Of a stretch of 64,000 nucleotides of DNA, positions 48,586-58,517 are shown piece after piece (position 1 is the stretch's first letter; the number at the start of each line of letters is the position of its first letter). A model generated the notes under the pieces. The model worked only from the letters and a program-made list of their open reading frames with translations. It made no database searches and was not told where the DNA came from. The DNA comes from Parasulfitobacter algicola (lineage in GTDB: Bacteria > Pseudomonadota > Alphaproteobacteria > Rhodobacterales > Rhodobacteraceae), in contig NZ_JABUFE010000008.1 of assembly GCF_013315265.1 (NCBI RefSeq), positions 107,027-171,026 on the forward strand, given 5' to 3'. Made by a program: the position numbers and the translations under genes.

Positions 48586-48695
48586 CCGCCCGGTGGGCAC
48601 CACCGGGCAGCGCCCGACCCGCCCCCGTCACGCCAAAGGCGTGCTTACAGCACGACGGCGGCGCGTTTGCGCCACCCTCGGGTCGGCGCTGCCCT
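48586..48695. repeat. GC-rich palindromic repeat, copy C
   Basis: 110 bases between the GFA gene and moaA. The outer part equals copy A: CCGCCCGGTGGGCACCACCG, then GGGCAGCGCCCGACCC pairing with GGGTCGGCGCTGCCC. The core is different and holds its own hairpins, CACGCC-aaa-GGCGTG and GGCGC-gttt-GCGCC. The family therefore has fixed ends and a variable centre. Confidence 0.88.
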
Positions 48696-48745
48696 TAGCA
48701 CTCATGAATATACTGCAGAGTTTTTAGGACATTACCCTAAATAAC

Positions 48746-49753
48746 TCACCCACCCGTATGGCTCATATGGCGGGACATCTGGCCGCCCAACTCCTGACGC
48801 GAATAATCGAAATCGTGGCCCTTGGGTTTCAGGGCAATCGCGGCGCGGATGGCGTCTTCCAGCGGGGCATCGTCATCGGTATGGGCACGCAGGGGGGCGC
48901 GCAGGTCGGATTTGCCCTCTTGCCCCAGACAGGTATAGATTTCACCGGTGCAGGTGATCCGCACCCGGTTGCAGCTTTCGCAGAAATTATGGGTCAGCGG
49001 CGTGATAAACCCGATCTTCTGCCCGGTTTCTTCCAGCCGCACATAGCGCGCGGGGCCGCCGGTGCGCTCGGCCAGATCGGTGACGGTGTATTCCTCGGCC
49101 AACCGCGTGCGCAAGTCTTTCAGTGACCAGTATTGCCCCAGACGGTTTTCGTTGCCGATATCGCCCATCGGCATGACCTCGATAAACGTCAGGTCCATGC
49201 CGCGGTCGGCGCAGAATTGGGTCAGGGTGAACAGCTCATCCTCGTTGAAATCCTTCAGCGCGACGGTGTTGATCTTGACCCGCAGTCCGGCGTTTTGTGC
49301 CGCATCCAGACCGCGCAGGACCTGAGGCAACCGCCCCCAGCGGGTGATTTCGGCGAATTTACCTTCATCCAGCGTATCGATTGAAATATTGATCCGCCGC
49401 ACGCCCGCCGCGTAAAGATCGCCCGCGTATTTTTCCAGCTGGCTGCCGTTGGTTGTCAGCGTCAGCTCCTTTAGATCGCCGCTGTCCAGATGGCGCGTCA
49501 TGGCGTTAAAGAACGTCATGATCCCGCGTCGCACCAGGGGTTCACCCCCCGTGATCCGCAGCTTTTCCACCCCAAGGCGGATAAAATTCGTACAAAGCCG
49601 GTCCAGTTCTTCCAGCGTCAGCAGCTCTTTCTTGGGCAGAAAGGTCATGTTTTCAGACATGCAATAGACACAGCGGAAATCGCAGCGGTCTGTGACAGAC
49701 ACACGCAGATAGCTGATGGCGCGTTGGAACGGATCAATCAGGGGCGTTTTCAT
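48746..49753 (-). CDS. moaA: GTP 3',8-cyclase MoaA
   Basis: Radical-SAM enzyme that starts molybdenum cofactor synthesis. 335 aa from the ATG at 49753; the upstream extension to 49822 lacks family similarity. Cys24, Cys28 and Cys31 ([11 protein letters not shown]) bind the SAM cluster. [20 protein letters not shown] holds the second cluster. The C-terminus ends in Gly-Gly, required for activity in the family. A hairpin at about 48718-48747 overlaps the stop. Confidence 0.96.
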   Translation of the reverse strand: MKTPLIDPFQRAISYLRVSVTDRCDFRCVYCMSENMTFLPKKELLTLEELDRLCTNFIRLGVEKLRITGGEPLVRRGIMTFFNAMTRHLDSGDLKELTLTTNGSQLEKYAGDLYAAGVRRINISIDTLDEGKFAEITRWGRLPQVLRGLDAAQNAGLRVKINTVALKDFNEDELFTLTQFCADRGMDLTFIEVMPMGDIGNENRLGQYWSLKDLRTRLAEEYTVTDLAERTGGPARYVRLEETGQKIGFITPLTHNFCESCNRVRITCTGEIYTCLGQEGKSDLRAPLRAHTDDDAPLEDAIRAAIALKPKGHDFDYSRQELGGQMSRHMSHTGG

Positions 49754-49896
49754 AATTAGGAAGGTAAGTGTTTGTGCAGCGCGCAGCAAGTCGTGAATTG
49801 CTGGTGTGCTGAAATACAGCACCGGTGTCTAACGCATTGCATCGCTTGCTTAGTAAGCCATATGTTGAATAGTGATTGCAAGAAGGGAAAACCGGC

Positions 49897-50382
49897 GTGA
49901 TCAAAGCTGTTACAGTCTGCATTTTGTTTCTAAGCCTGTCAGCCTGTGCTGATATATTTCCCGGCGCAATGAAGCAGGGTTCTGAAAAGCGGCCGCAAAC
50001 CCGCCCTGTTGATTTGAATGTACCCGCAGCACCTGTACCGTCATCCAATGCACGCACGGTGGATCAGTTTGATACCACAACAGCCCAAGACCGGGCCAAG
50101 GTTGTGGCTGCCGCAAATCAGCAGACAGCAGAACAAAGCCTGGGTGTCACCATTGCATCTCTTGGCGATCCATCTGATCCGGGCTTCTGGCTTGAAACGC
50201 CTTTGGTGGATAAAGCGCGTGCGGGTCGCGTGTTATATGATGTGACTGGCAAATCCGCTGTTGTTGAACTGCGTCCCATGGATGGACCCAAAACGGCTGG
50301 CAGTCTGTTGTCGTTAGCCGCGATGCGTGTGCTGGAAGCGCCTTTGGGTGGATTACCGCAGATCGAGGTTTTCGGTAGATAA
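49897..50382 (+). CDS. Putative lipoprotein
   Basis: 161 aa from the GTG at 49897, with GAAGG 10 bases upstream. A lipobox (LFLSLSAC) gives a predicted lipidated Cys. A Pro/Ser-rich linker follows, then a domain with VTIASLGDPSDPGFWLETPL and GRVLYDVTGKSAVVELRPMD, seen in Rhodobacterales hypothetical lipoproteins. Function unknown. It is divergent from moaA. Confidence 0.78.
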   Translation: MIKAVTVCILFLSLSACADIFPGAMKQGSEKRPQTRPVDLNVPAAPVPSSNARTVDQFDTTTAQDRAKVVAAANQQTAEQSLGVTIASLGDPSDPGFWLETPLVDKARAGRVLYDVTGKSAVVELRPMDGPKTAGSLLSLAAMRVLEAPLGGLPQIEVFGR

Positions 50383-50390
50383 CCGCGAGG

Positions 50391-50450
50391 CCTTTGGCGA
50401 GAGTGTTTTCGAGAATAATGAATATGTCAGCGCGTGAGCCAAAGGTTTTT
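50391..50450 (+). terminator. Possible long-loop terminator after the lipoprotein gene
   Basis: CCTTTGGC at 50391-50398 pairs perfectly with GCCAAAGG at 50438-50445, followed by TTTTT. The loop is 39 bases, and the right arm lies within the 3' end of the convergent P450 gene. Confidence 0.4.
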
Positions 50451-51599
50451 CAGTCCGTGAAAATGGTAAATATTCGCATATTCAGGCTGTTTTTCAAACT
50501 GCAGATTTGGAAAGCGATCAAACAGAATGGGCAGGGCGGTCTGAAGTTCCAACCGGGCGAGCGGTGCGCCAAGGCAGAAATGCAGCCCGGCGCCAAAGCT
50601 GGTATTGACAGCCTGAGGTCGATCGGGATCGAACCTGTCAGACGCATCCCACCGGTCAGGGTCACGGTTGGCGGCGCCCAAAAGCAGACCAACTTTGGTG
50701 CCTTTGGCAATCGTATGACGGCCTAATTCAACGTTTTCGTATGCCCAACGGGTAAACATATGCAAAGGCGGATCATACCGCAGGATTTCTTCGACGGTGG
50801 CTTGAGTGTTGTCAGGGATGATCTGAAGGTTATGATCCAGCAGTGCCTTTACCCCGTTGCCAGTGGTATGAACGGTGGCTTCGTGCCCGGCGTTCAAAAG
50901 CAGGATGCAGGTTGATGTGATCTCGGCCAAGGTTAGCTGGTCATCTTGATCCTGGGCATTGATCAGATGTGTTATCAAATCATCCCCGGGGTGTTTCTGG
51001 CGGTACTTGATATGCTGCTGCAGATAATCGCTGAACGCCTGTGCCGCTTGGGCGGCTGTGACCTCGGTCTTGTGGGTACGGTTGGCCTGATACATACCGA
51101 CCATCGCGTTGGACCATCCTAAAAGCTGATCGGCGTCTTCATCCGGCAGCCCCAGAAGGCGGGCAATGATAATGACGGGCAGGGGTTGTGCAAACGCGTG
51201 GATAAGATCAAAGGTGCTGGTTTCAATCCGATCAATCAGGTTGTTGGCCAGGGCTTCAATATCAGGACGCAAGGCGGTGACGCGGCGGCTTGTAAAAGCG
51301 CGCAGAACTAATGTGCGCAACCGCGTATGCCGGGGTGGTTCAAGTTCCAGCATGGAATGATCCTCGACCGCCCAAAATGCCGCCTGATGACCGGGGTGTC
51401 GCACACGTTTATCATCAGGGGTTTCGCGGCCAAAGCGTTTGTCGCGCAGGACGGCAGACACCATTGCATAGGATAAAATGCAAGGTATATCATACTCTTG
51501 CCAGAAAAAGATCGGCCCCGTCTGACGGGCACGATTATAGAAATCGTAAGGATTTTGAACGAAGTCAGGATCGGATGGCGATTGGCTAAGGCTTTGCAT
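50427..51599 (-). CDS. Cytochrome P450
   Basis: 390 aa soluble bacterial class I P450. The heme-binding loop FGAGLHFCLGAPLARLELQ gives the axial Cys. The I-helix motif is ILLLNAGHEATVHTTGNG, and the ExxR and meander region lies around EPPRHTRLRTLVLRAFTSRR and nearby helices. No ferredoxin or reductase gene is adjacent, so redox partners must be elsewhere. Substrate unknown. Confidence 0.94.
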   Translation of the reverse strand: MQSLSQSPSDPDFVQNPYDFYNRARQTGPIFFWQEYDIPCILSYAMVSAVLRDKRFGRETPDDKRVRHPGHQAAFWAVEDHSMLELEPPRHTRLRTLVLRAFTSRRVTALRPDIEALANNLIDRIETSTFDLIHAFAQPLPVIIIARLLGLPDEDADQLLGWSNAMVGMYQANRTHKTEVTAAQAAQAFSDYLQQHIKYRQKHPGDDLITHLINAQDQDDQLTLAEITSTCILLLNAGHEATVHTTGNGVKALLDHNLQIIPDNTQATVEEILRYDPPLHMFTRWAYENVELGRHTIAKGTKVGLLLGAANRDPDRWDASDRFDPDRPQAVNTSFGAGLHFCLGAPLARLELQTALPILFDRFPNLQFEKQPEYANIYHFHGLKNLWLTR

Positions 51600-51706
51600 G
51601 CCTGTCAGATTGCCTGAATGAATGCCGGGGGCAAGGGCTTATGGTGCTGGTCAGTCATACCATTCACGATTAGAATGCCAGCAACTTGACAAAAGGTAAG
51701 GTAACA

Positions 51707-52069
51707 ATGGCCAAAAATACAACCACCCCCCCGAAAAAGACCACAGCAAAGCCTAAAGTGGTTTCGATGAAAAAGACTGCTACCCCTGAAGAAAAAGAGA
51801 TCAGCACCCCCGAAAAAATTGCGACAGTACTGCGTAAACGCGATTTTCTGAATGAAGTTGTCGAACAATCAGGCATTAAAAAGAAAGATGCCAAGCCTGT
51901 CGTTGAAACGATGTTGGCCTTGCTGGGTGATGCGATTGCCCGCGGGGATGAATTGAACCTTCCGCCCTTTGGCAAGCTGAAAATCAACCGCGAAAAACAC
52001 CTTGATAACGCTGATATCTATATTTGTAAGCTACGCCGGCGCCGTGTGATCGACGGTTCAGCGTCCTAG
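51707..52069 (+). CDS. HU-family DNA-binding protein with Lys/Pro/Thr-rich N-terminal tail
   Basis: About 120 aa from the ATG at 51707, which has AAAAGG upstream; the GTG/TTG-type start at 51686 is weaker. Residues 1-35 are Lys, Pro and Thr rich (AKNTTTPPKKTTAKPK), like histone H1 tails. The rest is an HU/IHF fold: RKRDFLNEVVEQSGIKKKDA, then LPPFGKLKINREKHLDNADI. It is probably a nucleoid-associated protein. A phosphatase gene starts 4 bases after the stop. Confidence 0.85.
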   Translation: MAKNTTTPPKKTTAKPKVVSMKKTATPEEKEISTPEKIATVLRKRDFLNEVVEQSGIKKKDAKPVVETMLALLGDAIARGDELNLPPFGKLKINREKHLDNADIYICKLRRRRVIDGSAS

Positions 52070-52073
52070 GGGC

Positions 52074-52643
52074 GTGTATCCACCCCTTTACATTTTGCGT
52101 CATGGTCAGACTGAATGGAATGCAGCTGATCGGATGCAGGGCCGTTTGAATTCGCCCTTGACCGCAGTGGGCAAAGCCCAAGCCATCGCGCAAGGCATGA
52201 TTTTGCAAAGACAGGATTTGAATGGATTTAACGCGATCGCAAGTCCGCAAGTGCGTGCGCTTCATACCGCCGCACTCGCGCTTGAGGCGCTTTTTCAAAC
52301 CATAGAGACCGACGCGCGGCTTTGCGAAATTGATGTGGGGAACTTCAACGGGGAACTGCGTGACAAAATAAAGATTTCACACCCTGATCTGTTTGACGAC
52401 ACCCGACCCTTTGATTGGTATGACAAAGCCCCCGGTGGGGAAGGCTTCGCCGGACTTGAGGCGCGATGCAGATCGTTTCTGGATGCGTTGGAAACACCCG
52501 CCGTTCTTGTCACCCACGGCATCACGTCACGCTTTTTGCGGTGCATTGCAATGGGGCGCGATGTTCAGGATATGGCCGATTTGCCAGGTGGGCAGGGGAT
52601 CGTTTACCACGTCCAAAACGGACATCACGATATCTTGGATTAG
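52074..52643 (+). CDS. Histidine phosphatase family protein
   Basis: 189 aa. YILRHGQTEWNAADRMQGRL is the phosphoglycerate-mutase-type motif with the phosphorylated His. VLVTHGITSRFLRC holds the second catalytic His. GTG start, 4 bases after the HU-like gene stop, suggesting cotranscription. Substrate unknown; it resembles cobC/GpmB-like phosphatases. Confidence 0.92.
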   Translation: MYPPLYILRHGQTEWNAADRMQGRLNSPLTAVGKAQAIAQGMILQRQDLNGFNAIASPQVRALHTAALALEALFQTIETDARLCEIDVGNFNGELRDKIKISHPDLFDDTRPFDWYDKAPGGEGFAGLEARCRSFLDALETPAVLVTHGITSRFLRCIAMGRDVQDMADLPGGQGIVYHVQNGHHDILD

Positions 52644-52686
52644 CTCTTGCATCTTCCCACTGATTTCTATTAGAAGCACGCCAGTC

Positions 52687-52762
<76 letters not shown>

Positions 52763-52913
52763 CTCAAAATCATTGATCTGAGAATAATGATATCAGGCGT
52801 GCTGTTAGATTCGAGGCACATGATAAAAATGTATCGTTTCGGCAGCCAGTGTTTATAAAGCATGTTGCAGAACCTGCAGGTGTATTCAGAAGAAACGTGA
52901 GGAGTGCAAGCAA

Positions 52914-53456
52914 ATGAATAGTGGTCTTAGTGCATTTTTGGCACTTACAGCTTTATTTTGCGTAGCTAACCAGTCGATGGCTAAAGCAATCCCGTCACCT
53001 TATCCGCAACTTGAAGGTCGTGTGATGTATGTCACTGCCGATGGCACCATGTTGATCCGGCCAGAAGGCACCCCTGAAAGATTACCAAATGAAGATCCTG
53101 AAAAAGGGTTGGTTCGAGCAAGGATAGCAGGCCTTGACGTGCCTCCAGCAACTCTCGCATTTCTCACCGTAAACCGGGATGTACGCTGTAGCATCTATTA
53201 TGAAACAGAGAATTTCATGGGGGTGAGTTGTGTTATCACTTTCCGTCACTCTCACGAATTTGCACCGGATGATGATGTGGGTCGGCGTTTTGCCGGAAAC
53301 ACGTTCTATGGCGTAAGTAGCACTAGGTTGAATGGGCATTTATCTGGTTTTGATCCAGCAGAATACAAATGCTCTGATGCAGATCGGAAGTCTCTCAAGG
53401 CCGAGTCACCTGATTGGCTGGTCAATCTTTACAATAAATCGAAATCAGAAGAATAA
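52914..53456 (+). CDS. Secreted hypothetical protein
   Basis: 180 aa, signal peptide ending ANQSMAKA. A GAGGAGTG ribosome binding site is near the ATG. Domain features: LEGRVMYVTADGTMLIRPEG and VRARIAGLDVPPATLAFLTV, beta-rich, with Cys in DVRCSIYY and GVSCVITF. Unrecognised. GC is low compared with neighbours. It lies just after the tRNA gene, a usual position for acquired DNA, but no integrase or repeat is present. Confidence 0.75.
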   Translation: MNSGLSAFLALTALFCVANQSMAKAIPSPYPQLEGRVMYVTADGTMLIRPEGTPERLPNEDPEKGLVRARIAGLDVPPATLAFLTVNRDVRCSIYYETENFMGVSCVITFRHSHEFAPDDDVGRRFAGNTFYGVSSTRLNGHLSGFDPAEYKCSDADRKSLKAESPDWLVNLYNKSKSEE

Positions 53457-53518
53457 GGTGCATTATGTGGTCTTATGATCAATAATCGTCATAAACGCGC
53501 ACTTAAAACCATATAAAA

Positions 53519-53542
53519 AGGCGCCCGGTTTTGCGGGCGCCT
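53519..53542 (-). terminator. Terminator after acyl-CoA dehydrogenase gene
   Basis: A 9-bp stem AGGCGCCCG / CGGGCGCCT with a 6-base loop is followed on the minus strand by TTTTTATATGG. It may also stop plus-strand reading from the hypothetical gene. Confidence 0.88.
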
Positions 53543-53565
53543 GAAACTCAATTAAACCATACTGA

Positions 53566-55344
53566 TTAAAAGTTCGCGGCATCCAGTTGCATCACCGGAT
53601 CACCGCCGCTTTCGATGCGGCTTAAGTGCAGGGCCGTCGCGGGCAGTTGGCGAGCCATATAGTATTTCCCCGTCGCGATCTTCGTCTCATAAAACTCTTT
53701 GTCCGACGCTCCTGCGTCCAGTGCTTCATAAGATGCCTTGGCCATACGTGCCCAGATATAGCCCATGCAGGTCTGACCAAACAGATGCATAAAATCATAG
53801 CTGCCAGACAGCGCGTTATTGGGGTTCGCCATACCGTTTTGCATGAAATACATGCCAGCTGCCTGCAGATCTTTCGATGCTTTTTTCAGCGGCTCAAGGA
53901 AATCAGCTTTCAGTGTGTCGTTCCCTTCGCTTTCCTTGATGAACGTCTTGATCATCTCAAAAAAGCCCATGAAGGTCTGGCCGCCATTCATCGCCAGTTT
54001 GCGACCCACAAGGTCAAGCGATTGAATGCCGTTTGTCCCTTCGTAGATCATGGTGATCCGGCTGTCGCGCACAAACTGTTCCAGGCCCCATTCCTGGGTA
54101 AAGCCACTGCCGCCCAGAGTTTGTTGGGCCAGCACGGTGGTTTCAAAACCCTTGTCGGTCAGGAAACCTTTTACAATCGGTGTCAACAAAGACACCAAAT
54201 CATCGGATGCTTTGTCTTCATCGCGTCGGGCTTTGTCAATTAGATTGGCCGACCAGAATGCAAAAGCGCGTGCCCCTTCGATAAAGGATTTTTGATCCAT
54301 CAGATTGCGGCGTACATCGGGGTGCACGATGATCGGATCGGCGGGTTTGTCTTCGGCAACAGTGCCCGTGACAGCACGCCCTTGCAGGCGGTCTTGCGCA
54401 AATGCAAGCGCGTTTTGATAGGCGACGACACCCTGAGAATACCCCTGAATACCAACACCGATACGGGCTTCGTTCATCATTGTGAACATCGCACGCATGC
54501 CTTTGTGCATTTCACCGATCAAAAAGCCGGTCGCGCCGTCATAGTTCATCACGCAAGTGGCGTTGCCGTGGATGCCCATTTTCTTCTCAAGGCCACCGCA
54601 AGACAATGCATTGCGATCCCCCAGACTGCCGTCCTCGTTCACCATGAATTTTGGCACGATAAACAGCGATATACCTTTGACACCATCAGGGCCGCCCGGA
54701 ATTTTTGCCAGAACCAGGTGGATAATGTTGTCAGACATGTCATGTTCGCCCGCCGATATCCAGATCTTTTGACCTGAAATCTTATAGGTGCCATCATCCT
54801 GTGGTTCCGCCTTGGTGCGGATCAAACCCAGATCAGTGCCGCAGTGCGGTTCGGTCAGGTTCATCGTACCGGTCCATGATCCTTCGATCATATTGGGCAG
54901 ATACATTGCTTTTTGGTCCTCTGACCCATGTTCATGGATCGCGGAGTAGGCACCATGGGTTAGGCCGGGGTACATGTTAAAGGCCATATTAGCGGCCGAA
55001 AACATTTCACTTACGGCCGATCCCATCACGAACGGCATCCCCTGACCACCGTATTCGGGATCGGCGTCCAGTCCCATCCAGCCACCTTCGCGCATCTGGT
55101 CATAGGCGGCTTTGAACCCTTTGGGCGTACGCACAACGCCATTTTCCAGATGACAGCCTTCTTCATCGCCCACGGGATTGAGCGGTGCCAGTACCTCGAC
55201 CGAGACCTTGCCAGCTTCTTCGAGGATCGCGTTTGTAAAGTCGCGGTCCAACTCATCATAGCCGGGGGTTTTCTGTTCAGACACTTTCAGTACATCATGA
55301 AGTACGAACTGCATGTCTTTGGTCGGGGCAGTGTAATGGGGCAT
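53566..55344 (-). CDS. Acyl-CoA dehydrogenase, DmdC-like (3-methylmercaptopropionyl-CoA dehydrogenase family)
   Basis: 592 aa, the length of the long acyl-CoA dehydrogenases that include DmdC. N-terminal segment [20 protein letters not shown] is the family mark. [20 protein letters not shown] and [13 protein letters not shown] are flavin-side motifs, and [20 protein letters not shown] is near the C-terminal part. In roseobacters several paralogues exist, and some act on methylmercaptopropionyl-CoA from DMSP. Exact substrate unproven. It is downstream of a MerR regulator gene by 25 bases. Confidence 0.88.
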   Translation of the reverse strand: MPHYTAPTKDMQFVLHDVLKVSEQKTPGYDELDRDFTNAILEEAGKVSVEVLAPLNPVGDEEGCHLENGVVRTPKGFKAAYDQMREGGWMGLDADPEYGGQGMPFVMGSAVSEMFSAANMAFNMYPGLTHGAYSAIHEHGSEDQKAMYLPNMIEGSWTGTMNLTEPHCGTDLGLIRTKAEPQDDGTYKISGQKIWISAGEHDMSDNIIHLVLAKIPGGPDGVKGISLFIVPKFMVNEDGSLGDRNALSCGGLEKKMGIHGNATCVMNYDGATGFLIGEMHKGMRAMFTMMNEARIGVGIQGYSQGVVAYQNALAFAQDRLQGRAVTGTVAEDKPADPIIVHPDVRRNLMDQKSFIEGARAFAFWSANLIDKARRDEDKASDDLVSLLTPIVKGFLTDKGFETTVLAQQTLGGSGFTQEWGLEQFVRDSRITMIYEGTNGIQSLDLVGRKLAMNGGQTFMGFFEMIKTFIKESEGNDTLKADFLEPLKKASKDLQAAGMYFMQNGMANPNNALSGSYDFMHLFGQTCMGYIWARMAKASYEALDAGASDKEFYETKIATGKYYMARQLPATALHLSRIESGGDPVMQLDAANF

Positions 55345-55369
55345 TTCTCTCTCCCTAAAGTATTGTCAC

Positions 55370-55774
55370 CTAAGCTGCCGAAGGTTTTTGCAGGGAATCA
55401 ACCATCTGATCAACCCAAACAAGTTGTTCCCTTAGGTCACAAATCGCCAGCTCTAACTCGCTTTTCTGACGTTCCATGTCCACAAGATGCTTCTGAGCGA
55501 TCTCTTGGGTCTTGGTCAGTTGGGTCTGCTGCTGGTCGTCTATATCATACAGATCCAACAGTTGACGGATTTCTTCCAGGCTAAATCCAAAGCGCTTGCC
55601 GCGCAGGATCAATTTCAGACGGGCGCGATCACGACGTGTGAACAGACGCTTCTGGCCTTCACGGATCGGGAACAGCAATTCTTTGGCTTCATAGAAGCGC
55701 AGGGTACGAGGTGTCACTTGAAACGCATCACACATTTCGCGAATATTCATGGTTGCTTCGGTCATAACATTCAC
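55370..55774 (-). CDS. MerR family transcriptional regulator
   Basis: 134 aa. N-terminal winged helix MNIREMCDAFQVTPRTLRFY, then RARLKLILRGKRFGFSLEEI, and a coiled-coil dimer region. It lacks metal-binding Cys, and it resembles the LiuR-type regulators of branched-chain and acyl-CoA catabolism. It is cotranscribed with the acyl-CoA dehydrogenase gene. The start may be at 55774, 55765 or 55750. Confidence 0.9.
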   Translation of the reverse strand: MNVMTEATMNIREMCDAFQVTPRTLRFYEAKELLFPIREGQKRLFTRRDRARLKLILRGKRFGFSLEEIRQLLDLYDIDDQQQTQLTKTQEIAQKHLVDMERQKSELELAICDLREQLVWVDQMVDSLQKPSAA

Positions 55775-56067
55775 TCTTCACATTGTTTCGGTAATGATCG
55801 TGAAATGCGGATCACGACCCATTCTGGCAACCTTTGTTGACGTCTAGGTAAAGGTTACGCCGCGTCAAACATACTGTCACGAAACTTTAATAATTCGTTA
55901 ATGCAGCTCCACGCAACATTATTAAATTCAAAGCGCTTTGAGGTCCGTGTAAATAGTATGGAATGCCTTACCTATCCTGTCACGTGATTACGTGACGAGT
56001 CGCAAACCACCTGTATTTCAAGGAGGTTTGCGTATGGTTTAACTGCAGTCTTAGTGTTGATAACAGA
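55775..56067. other. Intergenic region between panB and the MerR gene
   Basis: 293 bases without a gene. It holds the MerR promoter side, with a LiuR-like site TTGACGTCTAGGTAAA at 55837-55852, a perfect palindrome GTCACGT-GATT-ACGTGAC at 55979-55996, and an imperfect hairpin at 56001-56032. Confidence 0.5.
56001..56032. other. Hairpin enclosing a Shine-Dalgarno-like sequence
   Basis: CGCAAACC-A-CCT pairs with AGG-A-GGTTTGCG (one A-A mismatch) around an 8-base loop. On the plus strand the right arm contains AAGGAGG, followed by ATG GTT TAA at 56034. On the minus strand it lies after panB but has no T-run. Confidence 0.4.
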
Positions 56068-56877
56068 TCAGCGATAGACCTGATCTTCGCCGGGGAAGCT
56101 GCGCGATTTGACCTCATCGGCGTAGTCGCTGACGGCTTTTTCGATCATCGGGCCCAGGGTGCCGTAGACCTTGACGAACTTCGGGGTCCAGGGGTTCATG
56201 CCCAGCATATCCTCCAGCACCAGGATCTGGCCGTCGCAGTCGGCACTGGCGCCGATGCCGATGGTGGGGATATCGATCTGTTTGGTGATTTTCGCGGCCA
56301 GGGGTTCAACCATACCTTCCAGCACAACGGCAAAGGCACCCGCTTCGGCCACGGCTTTGGCGTCGGCTTCATGGGCGGGCCAGGTGTCTTCCTGACGACC
56401 TTGGGTCTTGAAGCCGCCCATCACGTGACTGGATTGCGGCGTCAGGCCGGTGTGCGCCATCACCGGAATGCCGCGTTCGGTCAGGAAGTGGATCGTTTCA
56501 GCCATCCGTTCGCCGCCTTCCAGCTTGACCGCACCGCAGCCGGTTTCCTTCATGATGCGGGCCGCGTTGCGGAAGGCGATGTTCGGGCTTTCCTCATAGG
56601 TGCCAAAGGGCATGTCCACGACGATCAGCGCTTTCTGCGTGCCGCGCACCACGGCCTTGCCATGCATGATCATCAGATCAAGCGGCACGCCCACGGTGGT
56701 TTCCATCCCGTGCATCACCATACCCAGACTGTCACCCACAAGGATGAAATCGGCATATTTATCGACAATTGCCGCGGTGTGGGCGTGATAGGACGTGAGC
56801 GAGACAATTGGATCACCCCCCTTGCGCGCGGCAATCTGGGGAACGGTGTTGCGGCGGATTTTGTTCTGGACGCTCAT
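56068..56877 (-). CDS. panB: 3-methyl-2-oxobutanoate hydroxymethyltransferase
   Basis: Makes ketopantoate from alpha-ketoisovalerate and methylene-tetrahydrofolate. 269 aa TIM barrel. [20 protein letters not shown] and [16 protein letters not shown] are metal and substrate motifs. [20 protein letters not shown] and [20 protein letters not shown] are also family regions. The start overlaps the panC stop by 4 bases. Confidence 0.96.
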   Translation of the reverse strand: MSVQNKIRRNTVPQIAARKGGDPIVSLTSYHAHTAAIVDKYADFILVGDSLGMVMHGMETTVGVPLDLMIMHGKAVVRGTQKALIVVDMPFGTYEESPNIAFRNAARIMKETGCGAVKLEGGERMAETIHFLTERGIPVMAHTGLTPQSSHVMGGFKTQGRQEDTWPAHEADAKAVAEAGAFAVVLEGMVEPLAAKITKQIDIPTIGIGASADCDGQILVLEDMLGMNPWTPKFVKVYGTLGPMIEKAVSDYADEVKSRSFPGEDQVYR

Positions 56878-57707
56878 GGTGTGATGACCCTTTGATCGAT
56901 TAACAGAATGCCGCCGAATTCGGCCGACAGCATGATGGCGGTGGGATGTGACAGCGGACCTGACAGAGGGGCCAGCGTTTCGGCGTGGACGATATCAAGA
57001 CCTTTGAGTGTGGCGCGTGGTTCAGCGGAGATGGTGTCGCGGATCGTTTTTTCGGCTGCTTCTATAGTATCGGTGTTTTCGGCCGCATCCAAAGCGCACG
57101 ACAAGACGGTCGCCGCAGCGCGGTCCGGGTCTGACAGGCGCACGTTGCGCGATGACATCGCCAAGCCACCCGCTTCGCGCATCGTTGGCACGCCGATGAT
57201 CCGGATCGGAAAATGCAGGTCGCGGACCATTCGTTTGATGATCTGCAGTTGCTGATAGTCCTTTTCGCCGAACACAGCGATATCGGGCTGCACCATGTTA
57301 AACAGCCGCGCGACAACGGTTGTCACCCCGCGAAAATGGCCGGGGCGGACCTGCCCGTGCAGCATATTGGCCATGCGGGTGGTTTCGACAATTGTTTCAT
57401 CGCCCTCGGGGTAGACATCGGCGACCTCGGGGATCAGCACCGCATCCACACCGGCCGCGCGCAGCATATCCAGGTCGCGTGCTTCATCGCGGGGATAAGC
57501 ATCCAGATCGGCGGCTTGACCAAATTGGGTGGGGTTCACAAAGATAGTTACAATGACGCGGTCTGCGTTTTGCGTGGCCCGGTTCACAAGCGACATGTGA
57601 CCTGCGTGCAAAAATCCCATAGTGGGGACCAGCCCAACGCTTTCGCCATTTGTACGGAAATCCGTGATAGCTTGACGGATATCTGAAATCGTTCGGCAGA
57701 TCTGCAT
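56874..57707 (-). CDS. panC: Pantoate--beta-alanine ligase
   Basis: Joins pantoate to beta-alanine, giving pantothenate. About 277 aa from the ATG at 57707 (AAGGA upstream); the frame up to 57767 is a less likely start. [18 protein letters not shown] is the HIGH-like ATP motif, and IFVNPTQFG and [15 protein letters not shown] are conserved. It is upstream of panB in a two-gene operon. Confidence 0.95.
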   Translation of the reverse strand: MQICRTISDIRQAITDFRTNGESVGLVPTMGFLHAGHMSLVNRATQNADRVIVTIFVNPTQFGQAADLDAYPRDEARDLDMLRAAGVDAVLIPEVADVYPEGDETIVETTRMANMLHGQVRPGHFRGVTTVVARLFNMVQPDIAVFGEKDYQQLQIIKRMVRDLHFPIRIIGVPTMREAGGLAMSSRNVRLSDPDRAAATVLSCALDAAENTDTIEAAEKTIRDTISAEPRATLKGLDIVHAETLAPLSGPLSHPTAIMLSAEFGGILLIDQRVITP

Positions 57708-57788
57708 CTGCTGTCCTTGTCTTATTCTGTGCCGCCATGGTTTAGCGGGCATTCCGGCGGGCGGCAAGCAACCCGCCGGGTGCAGACA

Positions 57789-58517
57789 TCATTGCGTCAG
57801 GATGAACCTACGATTGTGATCCTGCAAAGGGCGTGCTGTTTCCGGGAAACGATCCTGATATGCCGCAAGTGCCGCATCCGAGACGGCGACTGGCTTTTCC
57901 ATAACAGACCACAGAACGATTTCTGAACAGGGTGGCGTCGTCAGCGACCCTTGATAACGCCAGTGGGATGTATCGGCCGGCAACAGGCTGGATGCATCTG
58001 TTGCGTCCATTTGAATCGGGCTGTCTTTTTCAAGCGACCGCTGCAAGATTGTGTCGAACACCCCAGCTTCGCCACCACCTGTCATCATCACACCGATCAC
58101 AGCCAAGTTTCCGTTTTCAGCCTGATGGACAAAATGCACCTCCATCGGGAAACGTTCCCCTTCGATGGCGTGTTCGGATGGCGTATGGAAATGAAATTGT
58201 ACCAGACTATAGTCTACGCCTGCGATTTGAATGCCGCCTGCGTTGTCCGTTTCAAGCTGTAGAGTATAGCCCTTGTCCTTAACGATCCAATCAGCGGGCG
58301 TCCAGTTCAGCGTGATCTCACCCAGATCGGTCGATACGGCGCTGTGCAGATCAATAGGCGACTGTTGCCGACCGTCTGCACAAACGTTGAAATCCTCATG
58401 AATATGTCCCCATTTGTCCGGGCCAGTGTCGCCTTCATAGCTCCAAGATGTGGCAATGGCGGGAACAGTGGAAACAAACAATCCGAACACAAGGAAATGA
58501 AGCGATATTTTCATCAA
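57789..58517 (-). CDS. Alpha-class carbonic anhydrase, periplasmic
   Basis: 242 aa with signal peptide (KISLHFLVFGLFVSTVPAIA). DKWGHIHEDFNVCADGRQQS and the zinc ligand strand VQFHFHTPSEHAIEG plus MEVHFVHQ give the three His ligands. A second Cys occurs in TTPPCSEIVLW, likely paired with the first in a disulfide. It converts CO2 and bicarbonate in the periplasm. No functional link to panBC is evident. Confidence 0.95.
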   Translation of the reverse strand: MMKISLHFLVFGLFVSTVPAIATSWSYEGDTGPDKWGHIHEDFNVCADGRQQSPIDLHSAVSTDLGEITLNWTPADWIVKDKGYTLQLETDNAGGIQIAGVDYSLVQFHFHTPSEHAIEGERFPMEVHFVHQAENGNLAVIGVMMTGGGEAGVFDTILQRSLEKDSPIQMDATDASSLLPADTSHWRYQGSLTTPPCSEIVLWSVMEKPVAVSDAALAAYQDRFPETARPLQDHNRRFILTQ

